64,000 nt of DNA from Montifringilla adamsi. Its lineage: Eukaryota > Chordata > Aves > Passeriformes > Passeridae. Positions 11,776 to 25,732 of this stretch are shown here, in pieces. The notes beneath the pieces are model-generated. The model was not told where the DNA came from and made no database searches. It saw only the letters and a program-made list of their open reading frames with translations. The translations under genes and the position numbers were made by a program. The stretch spans positions 14,063,752 to 14,127,751 of the forward strand of contig JAGGNK010013558.1 of assembly GCA_017590115.1 (NCBI GenBank), given 5' to 3'. Each line of letters opens with the position of its first letter. The stretch's first letter is position 1.

Positions 11776-14700
11776 AAAAGAATTACCAAAACAAAAAACC
11801 TTGCCCATTTTGCTTTTTTGTCTGGGTGTCACCATCACTGCTGCTGTTCTTGTATTCAAATGTGTGTTCATGCCCTACACTTCTATTTCAAAGTAGCAAA
11901 TTCAAACCAGCTATTGCTCTGAATTTCATTTGTTTCCATGTGCTTGTTTCAACTGTGAATTCATGTTGAGACAAGTGGATTTTTAACTCAAATGATTATT
12001 AAATACCTCTGTGCTGTAAATACCGGGCTTTTTCAGGCATCTTTTTAAAATTATTACCCATCTCATTAATTTTATTCAAATTCCACATAATTACCTTTTC
12101 CTATCCTCTTAGTGAATATATAACAGCAAGAAAAAGTCATGAGATGACAAAAAAATGCCAGTATCCAGCTGTCTCTACTTCTCCAGCACAAAAGATCCTG
12201 CCTCTTTTAAGTAAAGCTTCTGTTTGTCTGTAAGTGAACCTGCTACAGGACTACAATAATGGATTCTTTCAAGGGAAAACAATAAACATGGTATCAGCTG
12301 ACAGATGCTGTCCTTCCTGACTGCAGTGTTATATCCATTATTCAATAAGATGGACATGATGTTCAGGAGAGCAGGAGCAATGAGGTGTAACTGTATCTTT
12401 CTGCACCAGGAGGAACCTCCAAATAGATTAATGGAGGAGAAAGGAAGGGAAGATTTTTTCCTTTGGGTTTCTGGTGTCTTATGACTGCAGCTTTTGGTCT
12501 GCAGCAGGACTCTGGAGGATGAAGACTGAGATACAGAAAGCTGCTTGTGAGTTCTGCTGGTTTTGGGGGTTTTTTACCACTTTGGCAGCAAATGTGGGGT
12601 TTTTTCTTAGTACTATTTTTTCAAAATTTTTCTGCAAAAGTGAGGTCAAGTCATGTTCAGTTCAGGTGTTCTTGGTTCTGTGGATGAGCAAGAGGCACAG
12701 GGATAAATGTGTTGTTAGAGGTGAAGAAATCACCTTGGAGCAGCTCCTTGCTGAAGGTTCAGCCTGAAGAGATAGATCAGCAAGTGAGACTCACAAACAT
12801 CAGCTGCTCTGGTACAGTGGGGTTTCCTGAGTACTGACTGGAAAATCCTGGAGAAAATGAATTTTTGAAGCCAGTATGCATATGAAATGGGAATATGTGT
12901 GTTCTGAAGTTTGTCTTAATAGTTAATGAGTGGTGCAGGGACAATTAGAACAACAGGCAGAGTCTTTTTGACTAAAGAAGCTGCAGATCTTGGCTGTGCT
13001 GTTTTCAGCTAGATGAAATTTGGGAGGTTTCTAGGTCCTGGGGAAGTAGATCTAAGTCTCATCTCCAGGAATTGATCTGATACCAGAGTTTTTTTCTAAG
13101 CAGTCTTCCAAAGTGCCTGCTAATAAATTCTATGAACAGGTGTAAAGTGGCTCTTAGATGTGAAAGATGATGAAGCTCACATGAGAGACCAAACTTAGCA
13201 GGTAGCCCATATGTCTAGACTGGAACAAGAAATATATATACCAAACCCTTGGTTCACGCAGGTCAGATCTATTTCAGAAGCAGGCATTGTGCCTGGCTAC
13301 TGGGATATAAAGCTGATTTGGCTCCCTGCCAGCAGAAAACAATCCCCAACCACCCCTGGCTTTCTTATCACAAGGCAACACACTCCAGGCACGCTGACTT
13401 CCTCTGATCTGGCCGTAGGTGCTCAACTGTCAGCAATTAGTCTCCCTGAATCTCATTTCTTGGGTATTACAGTTCTAAGGAAAGGGCCAGTGCCTGATTC
13501 TTAAGAGGGCAAGGGGTTAACATGCTTAATAGAAATACCTTGACACTATAAAAAGCTGTATCCTTATCTCTGAAAGCAACATATTCTATTACCCTGGAAG
13601 TGACTGATTGGCCCTAATGAAGCCCCATGGGGAGAGCATACAGCAATATGGCTGGCTCTGGTTACCTTAGCAACTCTCTCCTTGAGAATTCAGAGGCTAA
13701 ATTTATATAAAATTGGAGATCTAAAAACACCTGACAATATTCCAACAGAGAAAAATGTTACCCACTGAAATTAACCTTGATTAAGAAGGATGATGTTGCT
13801 GTAATTGATGCTGTGTGTTCCTCCAGCAGAAGGGCTTTGAATGCTTTATTGTTGTTGTGAGTCGGGGAAAGCAACAGGCAGCTCTGAAAGGGCCCAAAGG
13901 AGCATCCAGGGGAAATCAGAGGGGAAGTTGTGGAGTGAAAATCAGTGAGATGGGGAGAAGCTGGCTCCAAGTTATGGAAGTGTCCAGCTGTGAGTGTTTT
14001 TAGTGCTTGCAATCCCCTATCACTGTTTGTATACTATTATTTATTAAGATCAAGCTCAGCTGTGAACTTCCTATGACTTCTAGGATTGTTCTTTAGGTTA
14101 AAAATTCTCCAGCTCTCAAGCAAGGTCTACTCTGCTCTGCCTTGTGAAGCACCTCCTTGGGTCTCCACCGAGAGCAGAACTGCAGTTTGTCAGTAGTGAA
14201 TTTGTTATTATGGGCCAGGTAAGTCAATACACATATGACTGCTTGTATTACCAGGGTGCCTGGTAATTTGTAATTATTTGTATTTCCCTGGATGTCAGTG
14301 CAGATCAAATCTTTTACATCAGCCCCAGTAATGCTGGCTGGATAACCCTTGAGAGGGGGTTTGGAGAATAGTGCTTTTAATTCTTCTGTCTTTACCTTTC
14401 AAGCACGTGCAGTTTGTGATCATTTTAATGGTGCTGCTTATTGTCTTTAATAATTTTAATGATAGTCTGGACTGACTTAGCTTTTATGGACTGAAAGGGA
14501 GTCTGGGGACTCAGTGGGGAAATGTAAAGTGGCCTGAGAAACCCTGAGCTCCCCTAGGTGAAGCTTAAAGAGATGTTCCTGGCTGGGATCAGAGACTGAG
14601 CCACTCTGGGCTGTGAAAGCTGTGGTTAATTTTACTTGTGGAATTTGTTGCTGGGGGAGGTCAGCAGGCCAAATACTCTGGTTGGGTTTTAAATAGGGCT

Positions 14701-16518
14701 GGATAATTTCATGATGTCTAACAACATTTGCAGCTCTGCAAGGCAAGCTAACGAGGTTAATCAAATCTTATGCTTCAGGGAACTTCCTTGCCATGCAGGC
14801 CTGATTCAGTGTAAACACTGCAAGACAGTGCATCATGGGTGTTTGACCAAAAATATCAAGAGTCTGCATCAGTGAGCCAGTTTTGTCCTAAGCTAGAATG
14901 ATCAAGGATTTGATCTGAGACGGAAAAATGGAATAACCATCATTACTTCTCAGCCTACTGCTCTCTGAAATGCAGCTCTGCTGGCATATCATAAGAAATC
15001 AGAGCATGTGTGCAGCCACAGACCCTTGAGGAATTATCAGTTACCCTCCACAGCTGATGAGTGAGGCTCTTGGTGATTGTAGTCCCTGTAGTATTTAATG
15101 CTAATGCTCCTAGGGCAGTGCTTTCCTGCTGTAGTGCAGCTTCTGCTGGGTCAGGAGCTCAGGAGCAGATCAGAAAATGGTGCTAAAAACTGAAAGGCTT
15201 GCACAGGTGAGGCAGGGCATGACTGCACAGTCTGTCCATTTCCTCCTCCTTCACTTGGTGAAACCAGAATAATTTCATTTAAATGGCTTCTCTGTGAGTC
15301 TTGCCCGTGACCCTGGCAGGCTCAGCTCAGCTCAGCACCGGCAGTGGGGACTTTGGGGGTGTCACAGAGCTTGGGACTCTGAAAGTGGAGCAAATCCTCT
15401 GCTGTGTTAATGGGGGAGCATCATTTTGATGAGCACCCAAGTAGTTTCTGATTTAGTGAGGAAATGGATGGAAGATCTCAGCCTTTTATTCCTGTTTTGA
15501 TCATTCACAAAGGGGTTATACTGGTATAAATCTATTGACTCGTTTAGGATTTATACTCTGAAAATTGGTGGCAGGGTTTGGCTGGCTGCTTTTGTATTTG
15601 CTGCTACTTGGCTCCTGGATGCGATGCTTGTAATTGAGAGCTGAAAGCAAATGGAGTGAGCTTGGCCACTAAACAGCTTCACTTCTGGTCTCTATTTGCA
15701 CAATGTTTTCACTGTGTTGAAAGGAATATGGAGGGAAAATGGTCCTGGCTTGATTGTGGCTTTAATCCAGGCTGAGCCAGGTGGGCTCCAGCTAAGTTTG
15801 GCTCTTCAGCTGTATCTAACAGGTCCAGAGCCATGGGAGAGAGCAGAGCTGGAAGGCAGAACACTTTTCTGCATATTTACTGGATGGTGTCCTTCCTTTG
15901 CCCTTGCTGCTTAAAGTCTCTTCAGTTACACTGAGAGTTAGGCTGGAGTGTGTTAGTGAAGGCTGGAAAAAGCTCATGGGCTTTCCAGTATTCTGACTGA
16001 AATATTTAAAGGCCTGAAAACCTGAAGCAAAATCTTCTGGACTTCCCTAAATTGCCATTTCCTGAAAACCTACAACAAGCCAATAAGTTTATAATTTCCA
16101 CGTTTTTAAAGGGGGAGCCAAAAGGAATTTAAGACACTTCCCATATATAGGGGAGGTCCAAGTTTCTTTGAAATAAAACAAAAAGGATTTCAGCTTTTGT
16201 GCTGCAGATGTTTTCAGTATCACAATGATTAGTTCTTCACATATTCAATTATTGTTTAAACCTAAACTAATGGATGCAATGTATCCTCAAGTCATGGAAG
16301 TATAATTTGATTGTAGCTTCCTTTTTTGTTTTACAAATAATTACATGAGGATCAGGCAACAAAAATTTTTGGAGAATTAATTATGGAAAGAACATTCAAT
16401 AAGAACTCCCCTCTGCATACTTATGCCATGCTTCTCAGCTTCTGGAGACAGCACATGATGCTGACTTCTGCTCAAGCCAACAGAGAAATACAATAACTCC
16501 CATAAAATTACACTTTCA

Positions 16519-16556
16519 TTGTGTGTGTGTATATATAAATGTGTATCTATTTATAT
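16519..16556. repeat. Short imperfect TG/TA dinucleotide repeat
   Basis: A (TG)n run passes into TATATATA and then imperfect TG/TA steps. It is a short microsatellite and the cause of a spurious frame encoding alternating Cys/Val/Ile residues. Confidence 0.8.
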
Positions 16557-19133
16557 GCAATACATAATTGTTGTGCAGGGTTGGACTACATTGTCCCTTC
16601 AAGTTAACACTGTCTCCAGTGCTGGTTCTCAAGTGGTTCTATCCCAGAATTTGCACCACAGCAGAGCATTGTCTGACAGTCAAGAGTTTCTAATGCTCTG
16701 TTTTCCAACTTCAAAATAATCCTGAGAGTGTTAGTCTTGAATGAAATCACTTATGAAGGTCTCTGATATATTAAAGGGAGGAAAGAGACCAATCTCTAGT
16801 TAGGGGTTAACTGATGATTAACCCAGCTGATAAGAGAAGGTGCTGCAAGTCAGGACTGCCAGAGGAAGGGGATGGCTTGTGTGACATCTCATGGCATTGC
16901 AGTGGGTGATGCTCTTCTGTCACCACCTCAGCTCAGAGCCAGGAGTCTGGCACAGGAGTTCACAGAGGGAATCTTCCTGCTTGTCTTTGGGCCAAGCACA
17001 GCCTCCTCAGGCTTGGCCTGCCTGGCCAGCAAAGCATTCAAGGATAGGTATGCTGGTGTATTAATTAATTAGGGTTGCTTTCCTTTTATGTAAATGATAA
17101 TGTGGCTTCCTACAGAAAGGAAGGAAGCTGGTCCCTGCTGGGAAGGGATTCTGCAGCCTCCTGTGGGAGGGTCTGAAGTGCCTCAGCCAGGCTGTACCAG
17201 GGGCTAATGTAACTGTGGGACAATTTACACTTTGCTAAGATGGATAGTTTGCAAAGGAAAATGCTCTGGAGAGGCAGATATCCGAGGAATGAATCCTATA
17301 TCCCCATGACACACTTCCCTTGCTCTGTCCTATCTAACCAGGTGGTGGATGTGGGAGGGTCAGAGTCCCAGGAAGACCATCAGCAACATCACCAGCTGTT
17401 TTCTGTTTAATAAAATCTGGTTACAGGGTACTGATAACCCCTCACCTGACCTCTAGCTACCCTTGATGCTTTTGAGTGATATTTTTAATCACATTTGATA
17501 GTGAGATGCCCAGCTGTATGGCTCAAAACCCACAAACTTCATCAAACAATCCAGAAACTCATCAAGATCTTTCAATTTGCAAAGCAGGTTTTGAGATGTT
17601 TCATTCTGCCACTGGCCACACATGTGGTGTCTGTCTGTCACCTTCCAGTGCACGCTTGTCACTCAGTGAAGAGTGTGGAGGAGCAACCTGAACATAATAA
17701 GGAGCCCTGGATAAAAGGAAATTGAAAAAGAAAGTCCCTGGCCTTTGGAATTAAAGGAGGAAGCAATCTCTGGTTAGCTCATTCCCCCTAGGGAGGTCCT
17801 CAAGCCTCTTGCAGCCTGCACTGTAAAGAAGCTTACAGTAAAATATGCATTTCATTTTGTTTTGTTGAGAGGAAGAAGGGCAAATGAAATGACCAGGGGA
17901 GAGATGGACAGAGTGGAGCAGAGTGGGCACTTTCCATTATGTCTCATTTGTCAGGCCAGTTAGTCTTGCTGCAGGAATAATCTCAGGTTCTCTGCCTTTT
18001 TTCCCCTGGACATCTGCTGCCCTTTTGCAGTGATTTATCTGCTTGCCCCATTCCTCCTTTCTGGGGGGGCAGAGAAGATTGTTGGGCTTGTCTCTTGTGC
18101 AAGCTCAGAGCCAAGACCTGCAATGTTTTAACTGTGGTTTGAGACCCTTGCTGCTTCTGTTGGGAGCCTAAAGATTTCTCTTTTAGGGGGTTCTTGGCCA
18201 GCATCTAGGAAATATCTCCAGTTCTGTTTGTCTTGATTTGTCACAGCACATCTCCAAAATACTGGGTACATCCCCCAGAAACTGGTTTAGCATGCTCCTC
18301 CCTCCTTAAATAACTGTGTGATGTTTCTTTATGATGGAGTTTGTGACGTAATTGAGCTAAACCTCTTTGTTTCTCACAAATAACAGCATTTACCCCCACG
18401 TGCTGCCCTCTGCTCACAGAATGCAGCCTGTGGATGGATTCTGTGAATTGCTGCACATCCTGTCTGGTTCCACAGGCTCTGCAATCCATTCCCCAGCTGA
18501 ACTTCATGCAGGTTCAATCCTCGGCAGTGCTGAGCTGCTGTGCTGCTGGGAGGACTTAGAAGCTGTTGCTTACACAAAAGCTGGCAATTAGCAAATTTTG
18601 GTCGGGACATGAAGGAACACTTGTACCTGTGCTCAACTCCCCACAGGGGCCAGTTTACAGTCCAATTAAACAATTACAAGTCATTAAAATGAATCTTCAG
18701 AATCCTCTGGGCTCTCTAAATTGCTATTTACATAATTCTACAGCTAAAAATAATGAAGATAAAGTAATCAGGTGGCAGTGGAACATCTTTTCAAGTATAT
18801 GAGAAGTTAATTGCCTTCGCTTTATTCCCAAGTGTGCAAACACTGTCTTGTTTGATAGAGACAAATATAATTTGGGGGTATTTTACCCACCTGACATTTT
18901 GCAGAGGGTATAGGCTGTGCTTAGATGCAGAGTTATCATCTTGGAGAAAATAATATTACTCTATACAGGTCCATCACCCTGTGGTGTTTATTAAGGAAAT
19001 ACGAGATTGCTGAAAGATGTAACTTCTGAATTAGCTTCTGCCAGCCTTGACAGGAAAAGGAAAAGCTGGAGTGAACTTTCCAGGTTTAAAGCCTGGTAAA
19101 AAGGAGTTTTGCTTTTCCTTTTTGTTTCCTGTG

Positions 19134-19200
19134 CAGGGGAAGGAGTTGTACTTTGATCCTCGTGGGTCCCTTCCAACTCAGGATATTCTATGATTCTAGG
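19134..19200 (+). mobile_element. CR1 LINE extreme 3' end
   Basis: The sequence gggtcccttccaactcagg, then atattctatgattctagg, is the classic avian CR1 terminal segment, including the 8-bp-type ATTCTATG/GATTCTA tail. The upstream side fits the usual 'caggggnnggantngatgatcct' lead-in (caggggaaggagttgtactttgatcct). Only about 65 bp are clear, so this is a very 5'-truncated insertion. It is the best single marker that the DNA is avian. Confidence 0.9.
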
Positions 19201-21317
19201 TTCATGTCACCATTCAGATCAGAAAAAGCCCTTTGTACTCACATGGATAGCAGACTTTCAACAGCTTAATTTGGAACTCTCTTGGTGTTCTTCCCTGCCC
19301 TCAAACTTTGGGTAAGCCCTGCTAGGCTTACCATGCTTTCACCTATTCCCTTCACTGCAGTGGAAATACAAGGCTGGAAATAAAAAGATGACATTTATCT
19401 TAAAGGCCACACTTGACTTCAGTTGGAGCTTCCCAAGTGCTCAGTGCTTTGGAAAATGCATTCTTCAACTGACAATTTGATGGCTTATCCCATACAGGAC
19501 ATCTTAAATGTTTTATGAAACAGAATGGCTTAAGCTTCTCATTAAATGCCTTGCTGAATATAGAGTTAAATATCAATTATTTTGCATGACTCAGTTTCTC
19601 TACCCAGCCAGAAGGAAGTTTTTGAGCACTCAGCACAGCATTACAAGAAGATATGGTATAATGTAAGTGAGCATTGTACAAAATCCTACACTCAGCATTA
19701 AGTTTGCCTTGCTGTGGAAAGCTCAGATAATTGTTCTTTGCAATCAGTGTTCATGTTTCTTCAGAATAACACCAGTACAACTGCAAAACAGAAGTGAGCA
19801 TTTGGAAAAGAAATTGCTGTGAACTGAAAAGTAAATGCATTTTTTTTCCAAATACTTCTTGTCCAAAGCTCCAAGCACCTTTCATCACATTTTACAGAAA
19901 CGAAACCAAATTAGCTCGAAGTAACTCTGAGTCCTCAAAGCTGAGGACTGGCACCTCAGCTGTGAGAATGGTGTTTGTTCTCTTTTGCAGTGTGTTTCTA
20001 GGAAGGGGGGAAAAAAAAGGCATTAGAAAAGTGATGTGAAAAGGAAAATCTCACAGTGTGCTTGTTGAGTGCCTCAGCAATATCATAATGACTTATCTTT
20101 GTACCAAAGCTTTTTTAACCCTTAGGAGTTGTTCTTGGAGCCCCTGAGTTGTTCTGGATCTGTGATTCTGTTCCACAGCAAGGAAAAGGGAGGAGAAGCA
20201 AGGAGATCTGTATTCTCCATATACAGACCTAGGGAAGGACTGACAGATGCATTGCAGTGATATCTCCATATTTCCCTGGTTTCACAGTAAGCTATACCCT
20301 TGATGATAAAAGATTAAAGTCAACCCTGATCTTAAAGCTCTTTGTTCCTTTAATCTGTGTGTTAAGTCACTCACAGCATCCAAACTCTCCAGGGCAGAAG
20401 AGACCAAGGGCCAAAGACCCTGCCTGAGTTGTTATTCTTAGAACTGGTATCCAGTCTGGGCTGTGCAGGAAAAACATGTGGTACAGAACTGGATCTGACT
20501 CCTGATTTCCAACTCCTTCTACCAAGGGACACAAAAAGAGGCAGAGACGTTATGTTAAAGAAAAGTGAGAGTGGCAGAGGTGGCCTCTGGAGATTTAGCA
20601 CTGCACAGTGTCTGTTCCCATCAAAGTGACATCCTGTGCAGGAGCCCCTGGGACACTGAGCATCCCAGGAGCTGCAGGCAGCACAGGGACCTCGCTGCTG
20701 CTGGAGAGGGATGCCTGCAGGAGAAGAGCAGTGGCTGCACACAGCTCTGCTGACAGACAGATGGCACCTTCAAGAGGCACAAACACCTGAATTTGGTGGT
20801 GCTTCCTTATCCTGAGCTCACCTCTGCTCCTCCTCAAAAAGCACTGCTGCAATTAGAAGCATGTTATCACTCCAAAGTGACCTTGAGCTGTCACAGCCTG
20901 TGAGATACCTTATAAATCAAAAGGCACAGTAATTACCAGCATTAGGCAAGTGATTTGGGATTGTTTTGGGTAACAGCATCGCTGAAGATTCTCCTAGGGA
21001 TTTCTCAGCTTCAGGAGAGTAAGACTTAAGGTTCTCTCTGGTGTCCTTTGCTAAACCTTTTATTGCATCTTTAGGGCACATTTTATGATGATCCAGCTTT
21101 TCTCCGAGCTTGTAATGACCATTGCTGGCTGGGAATGGCATCAAGAGGCTTTTTTAGCTTGAACAATGTGACATTTTATTTACAGCATCCTTATGCTTGG
21201 CTATGATCTTGAGTGGAGGGACACATAACCTAGCAAGCTGCAGTAAGCTATGACTTGAAAAACGTGAGGTTTTCCTGGTTTCTGTATCTTTTCAGGAAGT
21301 ATCGCTTGCCTGACTTT

Positions 21318-21376
21318 AATTTTGCTATTCCTACAAACACTGCATTTTATCCTTTAAAGGATAAAATTTTGCTATT
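21318..21376. repeat. 24-bp perfect palindrome flanked by 12-bp direct repeats
   Basis: Positions 21344-21367 form an uninterrupted perfect palindrome centred on TTT/AAA (21355/21356). The 12-mer aattttgctatt occurs at 21318-21329 and again at 21365-21376, 47 bp apart, so the second copy overlaps the right palindrome arm. The architecture resembles the structure at 3704-3785. Confidence 0.9.
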
Positions 21377-22238
21377 TGGGGGAGTTGAGAAGCCCACGAG
21401 AGCAGAGATAAAATGAGAAAAGGACCAGAATTGCTGGGCAAAAATGGAAACAGCACTTTGTATTTGACTGGTGTAATTCTGCTTGGTCTCACACTTCCAG
21501 GTGAATTAGAGCCCTTGAGACAGAATATTACTTGTCTTTTTAACTTATGGGGAATTTAACCTGCCTGTGGAAATTAACGTTTGCTCAGTCTCAGAGATGG
21601 AAATGCTGGGGATTCCCTGTGCAGAGATGAGTCAGCCAGGGCCCCCAGCTGCCACTCCTTCAGAGCTCCAGCTCTCCTGTGATGTGCCTTCTGGCCTGAC
21701 TAGGAGGATGAATTGACACCAGAAGTAATAAATAGAGAGAAAAGTGAGTTGTCTGGAAGAGGAATGGGAAACCCCTGTAATCTCTGAAGCCCTGCTCACC
21801 TGCTGAAATGCTATCCTTGTCTTCATCTGAGCTCCAAGGCACTAAGGGCTTCCAACAATTCTACATCATTTAAATCTCAAATGTCATCATTAGTAACAGA
21901 GATATTCTAGCAACAATTCAGAAATGGCTTAAGCCTTCCTGCCAAAAAACTCCCCACCCCAAACCAGGTCTATTAGAAACTCTTGAACTCGTTCAACCTT
22001 GAAATCCCAAATTCTGTTTCAAAATCCCGTGCTCTGTTTTTTTTCCTTCAGTGGCTCTGTCTGAAGCTGTTTATTCACCCCTGGAGGATGCTCAGCCCCA
22101 GCTGGGGGTGTCTGCACCCTGGTGCTCCTGCCCCCTCTCATTTCAGGGGCAGCCTGGCTGTGCCTGCTGCTGGGCAGCCTCACCCAGCAAGGCTCTGCCC
22201 TGCCTGGCAGCCCAAGTGACCCAGGCTGTGCCAGAAGA

Positions 22239-22307
22239 CACTGCCTGAGCTGGGTTTTGTGTCTGAACCCACTGCCTGAGCTGGGTTTTGTGTCTGAACC
22301 CACTGCC
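22239..22307. repeat. 31-bp tandem duplication (about 2.2 copies)
   Basis: The 31-bp units at 22239-22269 and 22270-22300 are identical (starting cactgcctgagctggg) and are followed by the first 7 bases of a third copy (cactgcc). The perfect identity suggests a recent event. It inserts a number of bases not divisible by three, and the region is not known to be coding. Confidence 0.9.
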
Positions 22308-23417
22308 CGTGCAGAACATCACCTTGAAGAGTCCCTGCCTCTTGCTTAAGAGCAAAAGGCCAGGGTAAATCTCACATCCTGCTTTCTTGGATACAATAGC
22401 ATCCTAAAAGAACAAAATCCTGAACTCTGTGCCTGACCTGCCTGACTCAGGATGTCTGTTGTAGAAGCCACAGGCTTTTTGATGGGGTTTTCCTAACAAT
22501 AGGGCAGCCTCAAATAAAGCCCTTGCTCAGAGGGATGTGTGGCTGAAATTTCTCCAAACTGTTCAAGGAAGGAAGTTGGGTCTTAAGAGGAAAAGTCTGT
22601 CTTTGAGTCATGTTTCTTCTGCTTCCTAGGGCTATTTTGGAATTATACAGAAAGGAGAAAACAAAACAAAAAAAAGCAAGGTTTAGGTTGATTTTTTTTT
22701 TCTGATTGAGCATGCCTTATGTCACCAGGAGCTTTGCAATTCATTTCAGTGAGAGCCCTTATCTCTGCCTTTCATTTCTTCAATTTACCTCCAGCACTGC
22801 AAAGCAACCTGCAGTGTGTTTTGGCTTTCCTGGGGGGGCGTGTTGAACCCCACATCCTCTTTTGCTGTTGTTCTCCCCAAGAGCTGAACTGCGACTTTTC
22901 AGTTATGAGTTATAAGCTGGCTTTGTGCTGCATCAGTGAACAGGGCAATTCCCTGCAGTCCCTGGCCTCTGTACCCCCACTCTTGTGCAGGGACAAAATG
23001 ACACTGTCTAAATGTGACAGATTCTCTGCATGCATGTAAAGGACCTCAAAATACTGTAGAGTCACTCCTGTGGTGGTGTGAGTGTTTTGCAGTAGTAATC
23101 CAAAATCTGTAGGAGTGTTACTAGTGCAGGAAACCTGCAGTGGGATGCACGAGGTCTGTGTTTGAAAGGAAGAAAATTTGCAGTTGTAAATCTCAAGGTG
23201 GTTGCTCTTTCCTGCCAAGTGTCTCCTTGTTATTTCCAAAACCAAACCTTGTCTGCTCTGCATTGCTGCATGTCTCTAGGTCATTCACTGAGGGCTTTCT
23301 CTTTGATTGAGGTTACCAGAGCTGGAAATCCACATTTTTATCCTGAGCGTTGAAATTTGTAGTGGGATCCAGCTCCTGGAGTTATGATACATAAAGAATG
23401 CCATCTCATTTACTACC

Positions 23418-23433
23418 AAAAAAAAAAAAAAAA
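23418..23433. repeat. A16 tract
   Basis: Simple homopolymer with no identifiable retroposed body next to it. Confidence 0.9.
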
Positions 23434-24930
23434 GGGATATTTTGAGCCCCTTTTGGTTGAGGGGGAAAGCTCTCAGTGATCTCCTGAGGACTCCAAAGGA
23501 ACAAATAGAACTTGGGAGTTGAGTTATTTTTAAATTCCAAATTGCTAAGAACTGGAAAAACAAACAAATCCCTGAAACTGCCTCAGAAATAGAGGGCACA
23601 TAAGGAGAAATGCTGTGCCCAAGCAGCACCCTGATCCCATCTGTTCAACAGTGGCAGAGACAGCTTTCCCATTTTACCTGTGCATAACTTCTTGCCCTCT
23701 TGATAATTTCCTGACTGCTAGTGACAGGTAGGGAAAACTGCAGGAATCAGCTCATTCCCATGGACCATCCAGCAGTGGTTTTTACCCTGCTGCAATATTT
23801 CTCACCTGTCCCATGCAGCAGATTCAAAGAAGTCATACAGGGGCCAGGTCTGCAGTTCCATTTATCATTTCAGACAATATAGAAAATTGTGTTGCAACAG
23901 AGCAAACTACTAAATCACACATAATTGCTCTGATAACGACTTAGGGAAGGTGGCAACTACTAGGGAACTCTTTCATCTTCCAAGGTTAAACATCTTAGAG
24001 GTATTTGATCAACTCTTCATGTGAAAATGCGTATTTTCAGCCCAGATCTTTCCTGCACAAAGCAACTCCGAGGAAAAAAACAAGAAGTTTGCTTATTTAT
24101 CTGCATGTAACTAAGGGAGGACTGGCTGTCCTGTGGGGTGTGTGTGACACTGAGGTCACAGTGCAGAAGGCAGGTGCAAAGCAGTCCCTGTCCCTGTGCT
24201 GCAAGCAGCAGTGTGGCACACTGAGGTGAAGGACTCCAAGAAGCCTTTGGCAGATGTCATGGTTTGTGGCAGCAGCTCTCTGGCCACAGAGAGCAACTCG
24301 ACTTTCCCAGGCCTTTCTGGGGAAGGCTGTGAGAAGATCAGAGAAAAGAATGATAAATAATTCTTATCTTCACTTGCTGCACCTGTATCGTGAACATGTG
24401 GGATGTGCTATGGAGATTTGTTTACCAAAGGGTGGTTTCTTAATTAGCCAATAGTGATGGTGTTTGGATTAGAGGACCAGTTAGGTCCAGGTGTATTGTA
24501 ACTGTCTACAAAAGCAATGAGTTTCTTAAGAATAAAGAAATTAATCAACCTTCTGTAAATCATAAAGTCAATGCTAATTATTAGCCAACTAAGAACCTAC
24601 TACGACAGTGGCTGAGTTCAGGATGCTCCCAAAGCCCTGCTATGAGCAGAGAAGCCCCTCATCCCTAAGACAGTCTGTCTCTTATTTTGGTTTCACTGAT
24701 TTCAAAGCCAATGTTCTCAGTAACTAAAATCAGTTTGGTTCCTGGTGGGTGGAAAATTACCAAGTTTTATCCGTGCAGGACTGAAGGAAAAGGCTCTTCC
24801 AGCTGTTGACTGTTCCCCCACCCTCAAAATATCCTTTATATTGCCCTGCAATGTTGAAACCTCAGCAGCTAGAAACTGTCATCAAGCTGCTAAGAAAATC
24901 AGAAGAATTTCACTGCTAGAGTTTTAAAGA

Positions 24931-25033
24931 GGTTTTTGTTGGGTTTTTGGTGATTTTTTTTGTTTGTTTGTTTTATGTTTTTGGGTGGGGTTTTTTTTTG
25001 TTTTGTTTTGTTTTTTTTTTTTTTTTCTTTTTC
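24931..25033. repeat. T-rich, G-containing low-complexity tract
   Basis: About 100 bases of T with interspersed GGG/GTTT blocks (gggtttttgg, tttgtttgtttg, gggtgggg, ttttgttttg). Its reverse complement closely resembles the composition and motifs (caaacaaacaaa, aaacccac) of the A-rich tract at 25733-25962. Together they make a degenerate inverted pair. Confidence 0.85.
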
Positions 25034-25732
25034 CTGTGGCACTCCAGCTTGTAGCAGCCAAAAATAGAGGAGGCAGTTGAGAAGTCTGCAGGGAACTTGT
25101 CTTGCTGCTCACTCCCTTTCCCCCATGGCAGGGTGTGGGGTGCCCAGCAACCACCCATTTCCACAGGCAAAACCTCATTGCTGGAAGGATTTCTCTCCCC
25201 CTGGACACCTAAAATCTCACAGAGCTCCCCCAGAGCGAGCTGTGTGCAGCAGCATTGCAGCAGGGAGTGGTGCAGTGTGCTGGTGGCTGCATTCTGGCAT
25301 CACTCTGGGATGATGCGCTGGCTCCAGGGCACTGGGGCTGTCCGGGCATGTCCAAGTGGGGCAGTGGAGCAGCCAGGGGTTTGCTCCCTTGGGAAATGCC
25401 ATTCCCAAGGTCAGGAGCGAGGGCAGGAAACCCCACCTCAGCCAGGCTGTTTTCCCTCATTGTGTCCAGCTGTGAGGCTTGTCTTAGAGGAAAGGGTGGA
25501 GGTTTTCTAAACGGCTGATTCACTTCTGATTTCTCACCCTTGGGAAGATGCCATGCATCCTCACTGCCTCTTTGTAGCTCTGACTGCTCCAGCAATTTCC
25601 TAATTGCTCGTGAGAAAGTCTGCAGGAGGCTGGATGTGGCAGTGGTGGGAGCAGGGCTTTCAGGCAGCTGGGGAGATCTGCCCCCTGTTTTTCCCAAGGA
25701 GGCACAGCCCAGAAGTAATTTGTCTCATATAC
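25034..25732. other. GC-richer unique segment between T-rich and A-rich tracts
   Basis: About 0.7 kb with noticeably higher GC than its flanks and frames open on both strands (137 codons at 25097-25510 +, 162 codons at 25209-25697 minus). The predicted peptides are rich in Ser, Pro, Gly and Gln and match no family I recognise. Higher GC lowers stop-codon frequency, which explains the open frames. No acceptor/donor pair or CpG island could be supported. Confidence 0.5.

Larger units (their letters stand above)
11774..24930. other. No gene visible; unique non-coding sequence
   Basis: No coding exon could be supported. Frames up to 123 codons (20371-20742, minus) are unlike known proteins. The block around 18370-18790 is repeat-free, with an A/T-rich half (aattaaacaattacaag, taaattgctatttacataatt) next to a GC-richer half. 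It could be a conserved element, but nothing proves it. A GTAAGT at 14217 follows a segment interrupted by stops in all forward frames. Confidence 0.65.
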
